From a virus, in IMG/VR virus record IMGVR_UViG_3300042485_000700, positions 1-20,231 of that record: a DNA stretch of 20,231 nucleotides, one strand, 5' to 3'. Of the stretch, positions 7,187 to 14,446 are shown in pieces. The notes under the pieces are model-generated. The model was given only the letters and a program-made list of their open reading frames with translations. It was not told the DNA's origin and searched no databases. The translations under genes were made by a program, and so were the position numbers. Each line of letters starts with the position of its first letter. The stretch's first letter is position 1.

Positions 7187-8508
7187 TAGAGCCTCGCGTA
7201 ATCGACCATGAGGAAGCCGCCGGGGCCTTCCGAGACCGCATCGGGTTTGATCGCTTGAACCTCTTGCGCCATGACGCCGACTTCCGGGCGATCCGACCAG
7301 ATGTAGTTATAGGAGTATGCCCGATAACCGTTTACTTCGCCAATGAACTTGACGTTTTCCTTTAAGCGATAGTCAGAGAACAGAGCGGCAAGCGAGGCAG
7401 CGGTTTGCGCCCCCTGACCAATCGTTCCAAGCAAGCCGGGATTAGACGAGGTGGTCGTCGTTCCCGTTCCCGTCGTGGTCCCTTGAACCGTTTGACCGAT
7501 AAGACCCTGAGTCGGGATGCCGCCATACAGTTGTGCGAGGGCCTGAAGCTGCGACAGGCTCGCCGTCCGCTGATTGGCATCGATCTGCTGCTGTTGCGCG
7601 CCAAGGTCGGACAGAAGGCCGATGTCGGCACGGTTGTTACCGGCTATCGAGGAGCCTAGATCACCCAGCAAGCCCGCGCCCTGAAGGCCAAGCGAGGCCA
7701 TGAACTGACCTTGCTGGTTCATTGCCCCCGCATTGGCGAGTTGCACGGCCTGAGCATTCGCAGCGGACTGGATAGCCGCCTGTTGCGCCCTAGCCGCATC
7801 GCTATCAGCAAGGCCTGTCGCGCGATCAAAGCCGCCCTGTAGAATAGAGGCCAAGCCCGCCGCACGGGCGCGAGAAATGCCCTCTTCGGTCTGCGCCTCC
7901 CTTACGCCAAAGCGCGAGCCGCCGAATGCCCCCGCCTTTGCGGCCTGAGCCGCCTGTTGCGCCCTGATCTGACCGGCTTGGGACTCAGCGTCGGCCTTGT
8001 AGGCATCCGTAACCTGTCCCGTGTAGGGGTTTAGGTATTTTTCCAGACCGCCATCAAGAAGGCCAACGGCCCCGACGCCCACGGCTTCAGCCATCGCGGG
8101 ATCGTAACCCTGCATGGATTGATTAACGAGATTGGCCGCGTTGCCGTAGAGCGAGCGATAGTCGCCCATCCCGCCCATACCGCCCTGTGTCGGCTGACCG
8201 GGCGCGACATAGCCATCCCCGCCGCCGCCGTTGATTTGCGGGCCGGTGAAGTCCTCGCCGCCCTTCATCGCCGGACGCGGTTGCGGATTGGTCATCGGGC
8301 CTAGCAGACCGGATGCGGCACCGAAGGCCTGTTGCTGAAGCGGAGAAGCGGGCGCGACGTATTGCAGGGGATCGGACCGACCGAACTCTGCGATCTGCGA
8401 CCCCAGATCACCGAGGCCAGACGTATACCACGACGGCGCGTTCGGCGTCGAAGTCTGGTTCGTGACCTGATTGGTCGTCTGCTTCGTGGTTTCTTTTCTG
8501 TTTCCCAT
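7186..8508 (-). CDS. Internal virion / ejection protein candidate with a C-terminal S74-type mini-domain
   Basis: The 440-residue protein starts with a Thr/Asn-rich segment, then a Gly/Ala/Gln-rich body with helical stretches (for example GQIRAQQAAQAAKAGAFGG at about 178-196). The last 64 residues (377-440) read FSDYRLKENVKFIGEV, then YSYNYIW, GVMAQEVQAIKPDAV and VDYARL. This SDxRLKxN...Y.W...GVMAQEV pattern is that of the Peptidase_S74 intramolecular chaperone domain of tail fibres. Here it is short and sits on an ejection-type protein, a combination I recall from other podoviruses. Automatic annotation would probably say tail fibre; gene order favours an internal or tail-tube-associated role. 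The ATG lies two bases after the previous stop. Confidence 0.7.
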   Translation of the reverse strand: MGNRKETTKQTTNQVTNQTSTPNAPSWYTSGLGDLGSQIAEFGRSDPLQYVAPASPLQQQAFGAASGLLGPMTNPQPRPAMKGGEDFTGPQINGGGGDGYVAPGQPTQGGMGGMGDYRSLYGNAANLVNQSMQGYDPAMAEAVGVGAVGLLDGGLEKYLNPYTGQVTDAYKADAESQAGQIRAQQAAQAAKAGAFGGSRFGVREAQTEEGISRARAAGLASILQGGFDRATGLADSDAARAQQAAIQSAANAQAVQLANAGAMNQQGQFMASLGLQGAGLLGDLGSSIAGNNRADIGLLSDLGAQQQQIDANQRTASLSQLQALAQLYGGIPTQGLIGQTVQGTTTGTGTTTTSSNPGLLGTIGQGAQTAASLAALFSDYRLKENVKFIGEVNGYRAYSYNYIWSDRPEVGVMAQEVQAIKPDAVSEGPGGFLMVDYARL

Positions 8509-8510
8509 AA

Positions 8511-8951
8511 CTACAGAACCTTCTTGCAGCTAACGGAAAACGGCGCGTAACCCTTTTCCTTGAGGATTTTCGACCAGCCTTGACGGCCCTCGACGATGAC
8601 CGCCGTGCAACCGTTCAGGCGCGCCCAAGCTTCGATACCAGGGGCCATCAAAAGAAGTTCTTCCATATCCCCCGCGCCTAGCCACACTTGCAGGACCGTT
8701 TCGGACGGATAGGTATGAATCTCGGTCACCATCGCGGCATTCTTGCCGGGCCAGAACTGCGCCCGACCCTCCGCGATAGCCTTCAGCACGTCATCCATGC
8801 TGTAGAAGCCACCTTCAAGAGCTTCAGCCAGACGCTCCCGATGCGCCTCAAAATGCGGAGGCACAGGCAGGGGAACAGCCGGGGGCGGAACCAGCGTCAG
8901 TTTCGGCTTGGCGGACGCCAGCGCATCTTCGAGTTCGGCTTCAAAGCTCAT
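8511..8951 (-). CDS. GNAT-fold-like small virion protein (T7 gp13-type role possible)
   Basis: The 146-residue protein has a proline-rich N-terminal linker (about 15-35). A domain resembling a degenerate acetyltransferase fold follows: a strand segment (TYPSETVLQVWLGAG), a helix (MEELLLMAPGIEAWARLNG), then a strand TAVIVEGRQGWSKILKEKGY near 117-136. The EGRxGWxxxLxxxGY stretch is the feature I recognise from small phage proteins such as T7 gp13 relatives that sit before the internal virion genes. No complete acetyl-CoA loop is evident, so catalysis is doubtful. Its ATG overlaps the upstream stop (ATGA). A role in assembling the ejection proteins is inferred from position. Confidence 0.6.
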   Translation of the reverse strand: MSFEAELEDALASAKPKLTLVPPPAVPLPVPPHFEAHRERLAEALEGGFYSMDDVLKAIAEGRAQFWPGKNAAMVTEIHTYPSETVLQVWLGAGDMEELLLMAPGIEAWARLNGCTAVIVEGRQGWSKILKEKGYAPFSVSCKKVL

Positions 8952-10783
8952 CGCGCACCCGTTCCAACAACGTCAAACTCCAGCTTGCCCAGACGCGCAA
9001 ACGTCGGGGAGCTATTTCCGGCAATCTTCACGCGGGCCAAACGACCCTGCAACAGCATATCCTTGCGCTTCTTTCCGGGAAGCAGGGAATACGGACCCTT
9101 CACCCTTAGATCAGATTGAGGGTAAAGGCGCGTGGAAACAGTCAGGGAGATCGGCCCCTGCTGATCCTTGAAGTCTGGCCAGATACCCCTGAGCATCAAA
9201 AGCTGTTCGCCTTCGCCAATGTATTGATCCGCGCTTTCCGCATACCACGAAATCGCGTCGCCGTCCGCACTTGTCCCGCGTTCGTGGTAATAGACTTGAC
9301 CCTCGTAAGTCACTCCAATCGGCGAAACCGGCGGCCCAGCATCTACGAATGCGGTCCTAGCCAAAGTCCCCTTGGACCACTGGCCCTGAAGATTGGCGCT
9401 GAAGTAACGGCTGTTCTCATTCCCATCCCGCGCGTCTGGATAGAACCACCAGACCTCGTTGAACTCGCTGATCGTCGCAGCGACAATCTTGTCACCCTGT
9501 GCATCCGCAAGGTTATTGGCGAAGTCCGTCTGAATGGGCGAGACCATCAGTTGAGGCTCGCCGCCCATAGCGCAAACATAGAATTGTCTATTAGGCGCAC
9601 ACCAGAAGGATTTTTGACCCAGAACCACCGCTGCATTGGGGCCAATCAACCCGCAATGTTCTGCAATGCGGTCAAATCTCCACGGCTGAGTGACGTCTCC
9701 GGTGAACTGTCCAAGATACAGCGCATTGTCAGTCCAGACGTTGATATACTCGCCGATCTGTTTTGCCCCGACGAGCCGTCCACCGCCCTCTAGGATCACC
9801 TCGCCAGCGAGGTTGTCGGGGCGCGTTTCCCAGTCTTCCGGGTCTTCCGTATTGGAAAACCGGATGCACAAGGCGTTGAAGTTGCCGGATAGCTCCTCAT
9901 TGCACCCAAACGCCATGACCTGACGGGTATTGGTGACAAGGGTATAGGTGACCTCTTCCGGCGAGTTAGGCAGCTTCACCGCCCTTTGAGCCGTATCATT
10001 GGACCACCGATAGATCGTCTGGCCTCTGGGATTGGCGATCAGGCTTTGACCATAGGCCGCCATGCTCCACGTCAGCGGAAAGAAGTCCGCCGTGGACGCC
10101 TCGCTATACTCCCCCGTGGAATAGGTGCCGGTTCCCCAGCCTTGGCCTCCGGTGCCATTGATCTCACCGGGGACAAATGCGTCCGAACCGCCGGTCAGCG
10201 TTCCACCGGCAGAGACCACAATCCCCGTGGCGGCTTCAGTCAGAATGATTGAGTTACCCGCCGTGCCAACCGGAACCGCCGTTACAGTCACAACAGCAGA
10301 CACAGCCGCCGCTGTGGCAATGGTCGGAATATCCGCGGTGATAGCAGAGACGATATTCGTTGCTTGCGTCGCGGGAGTGGCTGAGATCGTAACCTCACCA
10401 GCCCCACCGCGAGACGCCTTGAATGTGAAGGTCTGAGACCCGATCACGAACGTCTCGTTAGCAACCGGCGTGCCGTTGACCGTGATGGTTCCCGTGGCTT
10501 GCACATTAACGGGCGTAATCTCAAACAGCCCACCGCCGTAAGACACCTGCAAATCGGTATGGGTGCCAAACGCCGTATTGAGAACCGCGCTATTGTCCGT
10601 CCACGCGAAAACAGTCCGACACACTCCCGAGAGCATATCGGACTGAAAGGACTCCCAGCCGCCGATGGTCTGCACCATGTCGCGCCAGAACCGCACCTTG
10701 TCCACATCGGACCATGCGTTGCGCGTCAGGAAGGCAGAATCATCCAGTTGGAGACCCGGCGCGATGACGAACGGCTGGTTCAT
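8948..10783 (-). CDS. P22 gp10-type tail hub / packaged-DNA stabilisation protein with inserted domain
   Basis: The 611-residue protein opens with FVIAPGLQLDDSAFLTRNAW and later has features of the podovirus tail hub family: GGGLFEITPVN at about 83-93, RGQTIYRW near 253-260, then FGCNEELSGNF, AEHCGLIGPNA and a long beta-rich C-terminal half with WWFYPDARDG. These match proteins related to P22 gp10, which plug the portal and hold packaged DNA. Between about 94 and 202 lies an extra Val/Thr/Ala-rich module (GTITVNGTPVANETFVIG ... AGNSIILTEAATG ... LTGGSD) of a type seen in many unrelated phage structural proteins. The flanking parts read as one family, suggesting the module was inserted. ATGA overlaps at both ends. 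Confidence 0.75.
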   Translation of the reverse strand: MNQPFVIAPGLQLDDSAFLTRNAWSDVDKVRFWRDMVQTIGGWESFQSDMLSGVCRTVFAWTDNSAVLNTAFGTHTDLQVSYGGGLFEITPVNVQATGTITVNGTPVANETFVIGSQTFTFKASRGGAGEVTISATPATQATNIVSAITADIPTIATAAAVSAVVTVTAVPVGTAGNSIILTEAATGIVVSAGGTLTGGSDAFVPGEINGTGGQGWGTGTYSTGEYSEASTADFFPLTWSMAAYGQSLIANPRGQTIYRWSNDTAQRAVKLPNSPEEVTYTLVTNTRQVMAFGCNEELSGNFNALCIRFSNTEDPEDWETRPDNLAGEVILEGGGRLVGAKQIGEYINVWTDNALYLGQFTGDVTQPWRFDRIAEHCGLIGPNAAVVLGQKSFWCAPNRQFYVCAMGGEPQLMVSPIQTDFANNLADAQGDKIVAATISEFNEVWWFYPDARDGNENSRYFSANLQGQWSKGTLARTAFVDAGPPVSPIGVTYEGQVYYHERGTSADGDAISWYAESADQYIGEGEQLLMLRGIWPDFKDQQGPISLTVSTRLYPQSDLRVKGPYSLLPGKKRKDMLLQGRLARVKIAGNSSPTFARLGKLEFDVVGTGAR

Positions 10784-10953
10784 TCGGGAGGCGGCTCCGG
10801 TGCGATGAAGCCGTCCTCGTTGTTCCAGCGCCAGCCGGGTCCAGCCTCGTCGCTGTCGATCAGCGTGACGTTTTCCGGCAGGCTCAGGTCCGTCTCACCG
10901 TCCCAGACAATGACATTCACGACCTGACCGTTTTCAATCCAGGCGTATCTCAT
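10780..10953 (-). CDS. 57-residue tail-region protein
   Basis: This short gene fills the gap between the glycine-rich tail gene and the tail hub gene exactly. Its ATG (10953-10951) overlaps the upstream TGA as ATGA, and its TGA (10782-10780) overlaps the downstream ATG as ATGA. The product begins MRYAWIENGQVVNVIVWDGE and ends GFIAPEPPPE, an acidic, Trp-rich small protein. The start, with WIENGQVVNVIVWD, resembles small proteins found next to phage tail-fibre genes, sometimes as assembly or tip proteins. That resemblance is by memory only. Exact packing on both sides makes a real gene very likely despite the length. Confidence 0.8.
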   Translation of the reverse strand: MRYAWIENGQVVNVIVWDGETDLSLPENVTLIDSDEAGPGWRWNNEDGFIAPEPPPE

Positions 10954-11789
10954 CCCCAGACCTCCACGATGACCTGACCAGCGCCGCCAGCGCCGCCAAC
11001 GCCGCCGGTTCCCGAGGAAGCGGAGCCGCCACCGCCGCCGCCAGCACCGCGCCCCCCAGCACCCCCGGCTGCGCCCGCGCCAGATGAAGTGTTGCGACCG
11101 CCACCCCCGCCCGATCCACCGGGGCCTCTAGCGGGGGAGGAACCTGCGCCGCCAGCCGTGGGGGTAGATGCATCGTCAACGCCCGCTGCGCCGCCTGCGC
11201 CGTAGCCCAGCACGCCACCGGAATCGCGACCGGCCTTGCCGATTGTGAACGAAGCAGACGTGCCGCCGCCGCCGCCCGCCGGAGCAGCGTGATGCGGAAG
11301 CGGAAGGTTCTGGCCGCTCAAAACGATGTTGTCGCCGCCGGGGAACGTGCCAAATCCACCGGGATTGCGAAGTGAGCCGCCGGAGTTTGAGGTAATCCCG
11401 CCATAGCCGCCGCCCGCCGCCGCAATGGCACCCAGCCGCGACACGCCACCGTCACCACCGACGCCAAGGTTTGCCGCGCCAGCCGTGCCGCCCGCCCCGA
11501 CCACAACGGTTTCGGTCGCGCCAAGGTCGGCAATGGCCACAGTGACCACAGACAGGCCGCCACCCGACCCGCCAGAGCCACCCGACCCCGAACTTGACCC
11601 GCCGCCCTGACCTCCGCCACCTGCGCCTAGGGCATAGATGCGAACGCTCTTGCCGACACCCACGGCAATGTTGCCCGCAAAGTCCGCAGGCTTTGTCCAC
11701 GTTCCCGACGAGTTGAACACCTGACGATCAAGAATCTGACCGCCTGCGCCGCCACCCAAGGGTAGATAAGCCGTTAGATCAACCGCCAA
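10950..11789 (-). CDS. Glycine-rich tail-tip protein
   Basis: The 279-residue product has a short N-terminal part (AYLPLGGGAGGQILDRQVF, then NSSGTWTKPADFAG at about 27-40), followed by a long glycine-rich region to the C-terminus with GGGG and GAGG runs. The GTWTKP segment followed by Gly-rich sequence is typical of phage tail-fibre tips that form polyglycine-type adhesins binding the host surface. The only workable start is TTG at 11789: GGAGAG lies six bases upstream, and no in-frame ATG or GTG is nearby. It overlaps the upstream gene by 11 bases. The plus strand here reads as runs of ccgccg and ccacc, so assembly errors are more likely than elsewhere. Confidence 0.8.
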   Translation of the reverse strand: MAVDLTAYLPLGGGAGGQILDRQVFNSSGTWTKPADFAGNIAVGVGKSVRIYALGAGGGGQGGGSSSGSGGSGGSGGGLSVVTVAIADLGATETVVVGAGGTAGAANLGVGGDGGVSRLGAIAAAGGGYGGITSNSGGSLRNPGGFGTFPGGDNIVLSGQNLPLPHHAAPAGGGGGTSASFTIGKAGRDSGGVLGYGAGGAAGVDDASTPTAGGAGSSPARGPGGSGGGGGRNTSSGAGAAGGAGGRGAGGGGGGSASSGTGGVGGAGGAGQVIVEVWG

Positions 11790-12660
11790 GGGACACTCTC
11801 CATGTCGTTCCGTCGTATGCCAGCGAGAAGGTCGCGCCTTTCGTCCTGACGATGATGTCGTCAGCCACGCCGTTGATCGTGGAGCCGTTGCGCGCCACCG
11901 TCAGGGGATTGGCTTGAAAGCCGAAAGCCGTGGCGGTTGAGTTGCCATCAAAGATCGTCACACGGTCGCCTTCTTCCGGCGTGGGGGGCAGAGTGATGGT
12001 GAAAGACCCGCCTCCGGTGTTTGCCGCGATGCGGTCACCGTTCGATGCCGTATAGGTCGTGGCAATGTTCGTGATCGGCGCGAGATAGGCGTATTCCCAC
12101 TCAGGGGCCGTTTCCGCGTCGTTGACGGTCAGGGCCTTGCGCTTGTTGCCGCCTAGTCCCGGATAATCCCCCGCCTGTGTGGCAAAGGCTGTCGCATCTA
12201 CATAGGCCTTGGTCGAAATGTCCTGCGGGTTGACCGGATCAGCCGCATTCGTCCCGCGCTGATTGTTGAAGTCCGTCGCCAGGATTCGGAGGCAGTCCGT
12301 CCCATTGCAATAGACCCATGCAGTAGTTCCAGCGGGAACAGAAGCCGTCACGCCGCCAGCCGTCAGGATCACGACGCCAGAAGCGCCGTTTGACACAAGA
12401 TAAATCTTGCTCCGCGCGGGGATCGTGACCGTCCCACCCGTTCCCGACGTAATGCGCAGAACAGCATAGCGGGCTTCGTTCTGGACATAGTTGGTCGAGG
12501 TCAGGGTCTTGGAACCCGACAGCGTAAAGGAAAGCGTCCCCGCGATAGCCTCGCCGAGGTTGGAAATAACGGTGTTGAGCTTGGGTGCCCCCCACACGTT
12601 TAGGTTCTCCCCAGCAGCTTGTAACTCGTTTAGCAGAAGCGGGTCCGGCGTGCTGGGCAT
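11779..12660 (-). CDS. Tail-fibre-like structural protein
   Basis: The start is ATG at 12660, with GGGGAG eight bases upstream, giving 293 residues; an upstream TTG in frame (12681) lacks such support. The protein has beta-rich segments (SFTLSGSKTLTSTNYV, GGTVTIPARSKIYLVSNG) and a DISTKAYVDA motif at about 147-156, common in tail-fibre and appendage proteins. A second beta domain at the C-terminus contains SFTITLPPTPEEGDRVTIFD. It probably attaches to the neck or tail and leads to the glycine-rich tip encoded next. Upstream on this strand is the inserted HNH gene region, so on the late transcript this gene follows roughly 500 bases of untranslated antisense sequence. Confidence 0.75.
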   Translation of the reverse strand: MPSTPDPLLLNELQAAGENLNVWGAPKLNTVISNLGEAIAGTLSFTLSGSKTLTSTNYVQNEARYAVLRITSGTGGTVTIPARSKIYLVSNGASGVVILTAGGVTASVPAGTTAWVYCNGTDCLRILATDFNNQRGTNAADPVNPQDISTKAYVDATAFATQAGDYPGLGGNKRKALTVNDAETAPEWEYAYLAPITNIATTYTASNGDRIAANTGGGSFTITLPPTPEEGDRVTIFDGNSTATAFGFQANPLTVARNGSTINGVADDIIVRTKGATFSLAYDGTTWRVSLGG

Positions 12661-12674
12661 GGCTAGGCCTCCCC

Positions 12675-12702
12675 TTGACAAACTGCATATTGGGGATATG
12701 CA
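12675..12702 (+). promoter_or_regulatory. Promoter-like site for the HNH gene: TTGACA, 16-bp spacer, TATGCA
   Basis: TTGACA at 12675-12680 is a perfect sigma-70 -35 box. Sixteen bases later TATGCA (12697-12702) is a weak -10 (three of six). A -10 ending at 12702 puts the transcription start close to 12709, the A of the HNH start codon, and no Shine-Dalgarno lies at a workable distance before that ATG. This fits a leaderless message. The -35 overlaps the Shine-Dalgarno region of the oppositely directed tail-fibre gene. Confidence 0.45.
12684..12702. promoter_or_regulatory. Inverted repeat TGCATAT-tgggg-ATATGCA over the HNH -10 box
   Basis: Perfect 7-bp arms (12684-12690 and 12696-12702) flank a 5-base loop. 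The right arm coincides with the proposed -10 hexamer, so a bound protein would block HNH transcription. In minus-strand RNA the same bases could fold as a hairpin just upstream of the tail-fibre ribosome site. There is no U-run, so a classic terminator is unlikely. Confidence 0.45.
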
Positions 12703-12708
12703 TAGATC

Positions 12709-13179
12709 ATGGATTTACGCCCCGACGACATTGAGCGGTTCTGGTCCAAAGTGGACAAGAACGGAGAAAACGGATGCTGGAACTGGACCGGGTGGGGCTT
12801 GCCGACCGGATATGGTCGGTTTGACCTAAGAAAGCACAAGCCCTTATGCACCCATGTTGCACTGACGCTTGCCGGGCGGCCTCGCCCCGAGCATCCGCGC
12901 GACAACGCGCTCCATGGCGACTTTTGCACGCCACGCTGCGTCAATCCCGACCACTTGCGGTGGGGAACCAAAGCCGAAAACACCGAAGACCGCGACCGGC
13001 TGGGGCGACGCATCGCAAAAAAGGGCACTGAGCACTGGGCTGCACGCTTTACTGAAGACCAGATAAGGGCGATCCGCGCGGATACGCGCTCGCAACGAAA
13101 AATCGCAGCAGCATACGGGACCGAGCAAGGAACCATATCCGCCATTAAGCGCCGGAAGATTTGGAAGCACGTCATTTAG
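12709..13179 (+). CDS. HNH homing-type endonuclease with C-terminal helix-turn-helix
   Basis: The 156-residue protein is the clearest plus-strand gene. It starts MDLRPDDIERFWSKVDKNG, then CWNWTGW and GYGRF, the standard opening of this phage HNH group. The nuclease core is ALHGDFCTPRCVNPDHLRWG (67-86), with H69, N79 and H82 as the HNH residues and C73/C77 as possible structural zinc ligands. Residues 114-154 (FTEDQIRAIRADTRSQRKIA, then GTISAIKRRKIWKHV) form a helix-turn-helix DNA-binding tail. It sits alone, opposite to all neighbours, and its stop overlaps the convergent stop of the next gene by a few bases. This fits a free-standing homing endonuclease inserted between two tail genes. Confidence 0.9.
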   Translation: MDLRPDDIERFWSKVDKNGENGCWNWTGWGLPTGYGRFDLRKHKPLCTHVALTLAGRPRPEHPRDNALHGDFCTPRCVNPDHLRWGTKAENTEDRDRLGRRIAKKGTEHWAARFTEDQIRAIRADTRSQRKIAAAYGTEQGTISAIKRRKIWKHVI

Positions 13180-13391
13180 TTCCACGCGCTCCCGTCGCTA
13201 TACACGATTTGACCCAGCGTCGTGTCAATCGCAATGGTGTTAGGGTATTTGGATGCTGGCGGAAGGTCTGCCGTTGCATAGGCAGGAAGCGGAACAGGCG
13301 AGCGCGGCACACGCGGCGCATACAGCCCATCAAGCCTTAGAAGGAGACGCTGCGCCCATTCGGGGATGCCGGGTTCTCTAAGGGCTACCAT
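13176..13391 (-). CDS. Small tail-associated protein
   Basis: This 71-residue protein overlaps the end of the adaptor gene by seven bases and ends convergently with the HNH gene. The C-terminal half reads ADLPPASKYPNTIAIDTTLG, then QIVYSDGSAWN. This resembles the short LPxAS.Y...(V/I)...GxxxYSDGxxW motif that recurs in phage tail and fibre-attachment proteins. It probably contributes a small fold to the tail or fibre attachment. No enzyme motif is visible. Confidence 0.7.
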   Translation of the reverse strand: MVALREPGIPEWAQRLLLRLDGLYAPRVPRSPVPLPAYATADLPPASKYPNTIAIDTTLGQIVYSDGSAWN

Positions 13392-14038
13392 GACGCCCTC
13401 ACGCTGCCCGTTCCGATGCGGCGAGCCGTGAAGCCCCGCAGGTTATCGAGAGCCTCTTTCTCAGCGAGGCCAGCAAGCGTTGCGCCTTCAGGATCGCGGA
13501 AGTTATCGCGCATCAGGAGCATCCTTGCCCGCGCTGCGATCAAATCCTCGCCATAGGTCGTCCATGCGTTGGACGAGGCGTCGCTTGTGTAATCCAGTGC
13601 AGGCGTCACATCGAACACGCCCAGCCACGTCAGGGTGTAGGCAATGTTCGGGGCCGGATAGAGACGCACTTGCGTCCCAGAAATAGAAAAATCAGTCGGT
13701 TGGCCATTCGTCGGACCATAGCCGAGCATCTGTTCGGTCCATGCATAGTCTCGCATGGTCAGGGGATAGCGATTGGACCCCACCGTGACAGACAGAAGGT
13801 CAAGGAACCTCAGACCAGTCGGGAGGGTAACGTATTCGCTCCCTCCCGTGGTCGAGTTCGTCACGCGGCTTTCGTTAAAGAAGAACCGCTTGTCGGCAAA
13901 ATACTCAATGGCTCGTGCGATAGCCTGATTAAGCGTGTCCGTGGACACGGCTGTAGGATCGCTGGAAGGTGCGTCCGTGAGGTCATCACGAACGCACTCC
14001 AGGACGATCCGGCTACGAAGTTCGCCGAGCGTCGCCAC
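13385..14038 (-). CDS. Head-tail adaptor (P22 gp4-like tail accessory factor)
   Basis: The 217-residue protein has a helical N-terminus (TLGELRSRIVLECVRDD, then TDTLNQAIARAIEYFADKRF). A beta-rich middle (EYVTLPTGLRFLDLLSVTVG) follows, with LYPAPNIAYTLTWLGVF at about 132-148 and a helical C-terminus. This arrangement is typical of gp4-type adaptors that close the portal ring and connect it to the tail hub. The start is a GTG at 14038 immediately after the previous in-frame TAA, with no Shine-Dalgarno, so initiation probably depends on coupling with the gene before it. Position after the capsid genes supports the call. Confidence 0.7.
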   Translation of the reverse strand: MATLGELRSRIVLECVRDDLTDAPSSDPTAVSTDTLNQAIARAIEYFADKRFFFNESRVTNSTTGGSEYVTLPTGLRFLDLLSVTVGSNRYPLTMRDYAWTEQMLGYGPTNGQPTDFSISGTQVRLYPAPNIAYTLTWLGVFDVTPALDYTSDASSNAWTTYGEDLIAARARMLLMRDNFRDPEGATLAGLAEKEALDNLRGFTARRIGTGSVRASW

Positions 14039-14434
14039 TTAGATGTTCGGCACGTAAGCCACGACAACGGTCGCCGCGCCCGCAGTGGGAGTGGTGCCGG
14101 TGAAGTTGTAGCGGACGAACAGTTCAGTGTCAGCCGAGGCCGAAAGCTGGCCTTGCAGGGTCGCCGGTTGGTTCAACGAAATGGCAGCCGAACCCAGGGC
14201 GGCGGCAGAGATCAAGGCCGTAGGGGCCGCTGCCGTGCCGACATCAAGGGTGTTGGTAGTGCCAGCGTTGAACGCGGTCGGGATGGCAATGGTGATGCCG
14301 ACGATCTGCGCACCCGCAGGAACAGCCGCGCCCATCGACTGCTGGATGGCCGTAGCCCCGACAGTGTTGAAGGCGAAATTGTAGCGGATGTAGTGGACCT
14401 GTTGGGTCGCGTTTTGACGGGCAGTAACGGGCAT
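14039..14434 (-). CDS. Beta-rich capsid decoration candidate
   Basis: The 131-residue product is Ala/Thr/Val-rich with strand-like segments (HYIRYNFAFNTVGATAI, IVGITIAIPTAF, TELFVRYNFTGTTPTAG, AATVVVAYVPN) and no Cys or Trp. It has AAGGAG eight bases before its ATG, overlapping the capsid stop, so strong coupled expression is expected, as for a decoration or head-fibre base protein. I do not recognise a named family; the role is inferred from place and composition. Confidence 0.7.
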   Translation of the reverse strand: MPVTARQNATQQVHYIRYNFAFNTVGATAIQQSMGAAVPAGAQIVGITIAIPTAFNAGTTNTLDVGTAAAPTALISAAALGSAAISLNQPATLQGQLSASADTELFVRYNFTGTTPTAGAATVVVAYVPNI

Positions 14435-14446
14435 AAGACTCGCTCC

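Noticed and set aside
10970-11620. Repeated ccgccg/ccacc pattern as a CRISPR or tandem-repeat array
   Set aside because: The repeats are irregular codons for Gly in the tail-tip protein, without regular spacing or unique spacers.
12684-12702. Inverted repeat as a rho-independent terminator
   Set aside because: The arms are AT-rich and no U-run follows on either strand.
12663-13175. Minus-strand open frame of 170 codons opposite the HNH gene
   Set aside because: The HNH nuclease is clear by its motif on the plus strand; the opposing frame has no recognisable features.
12709-13179. HNH gene as part of a group I intron or intein
   Set aside because: It is in the opposite orientation, lies between two complete genes rather than inside one, and no intron-like or intein-like flanks are visible.
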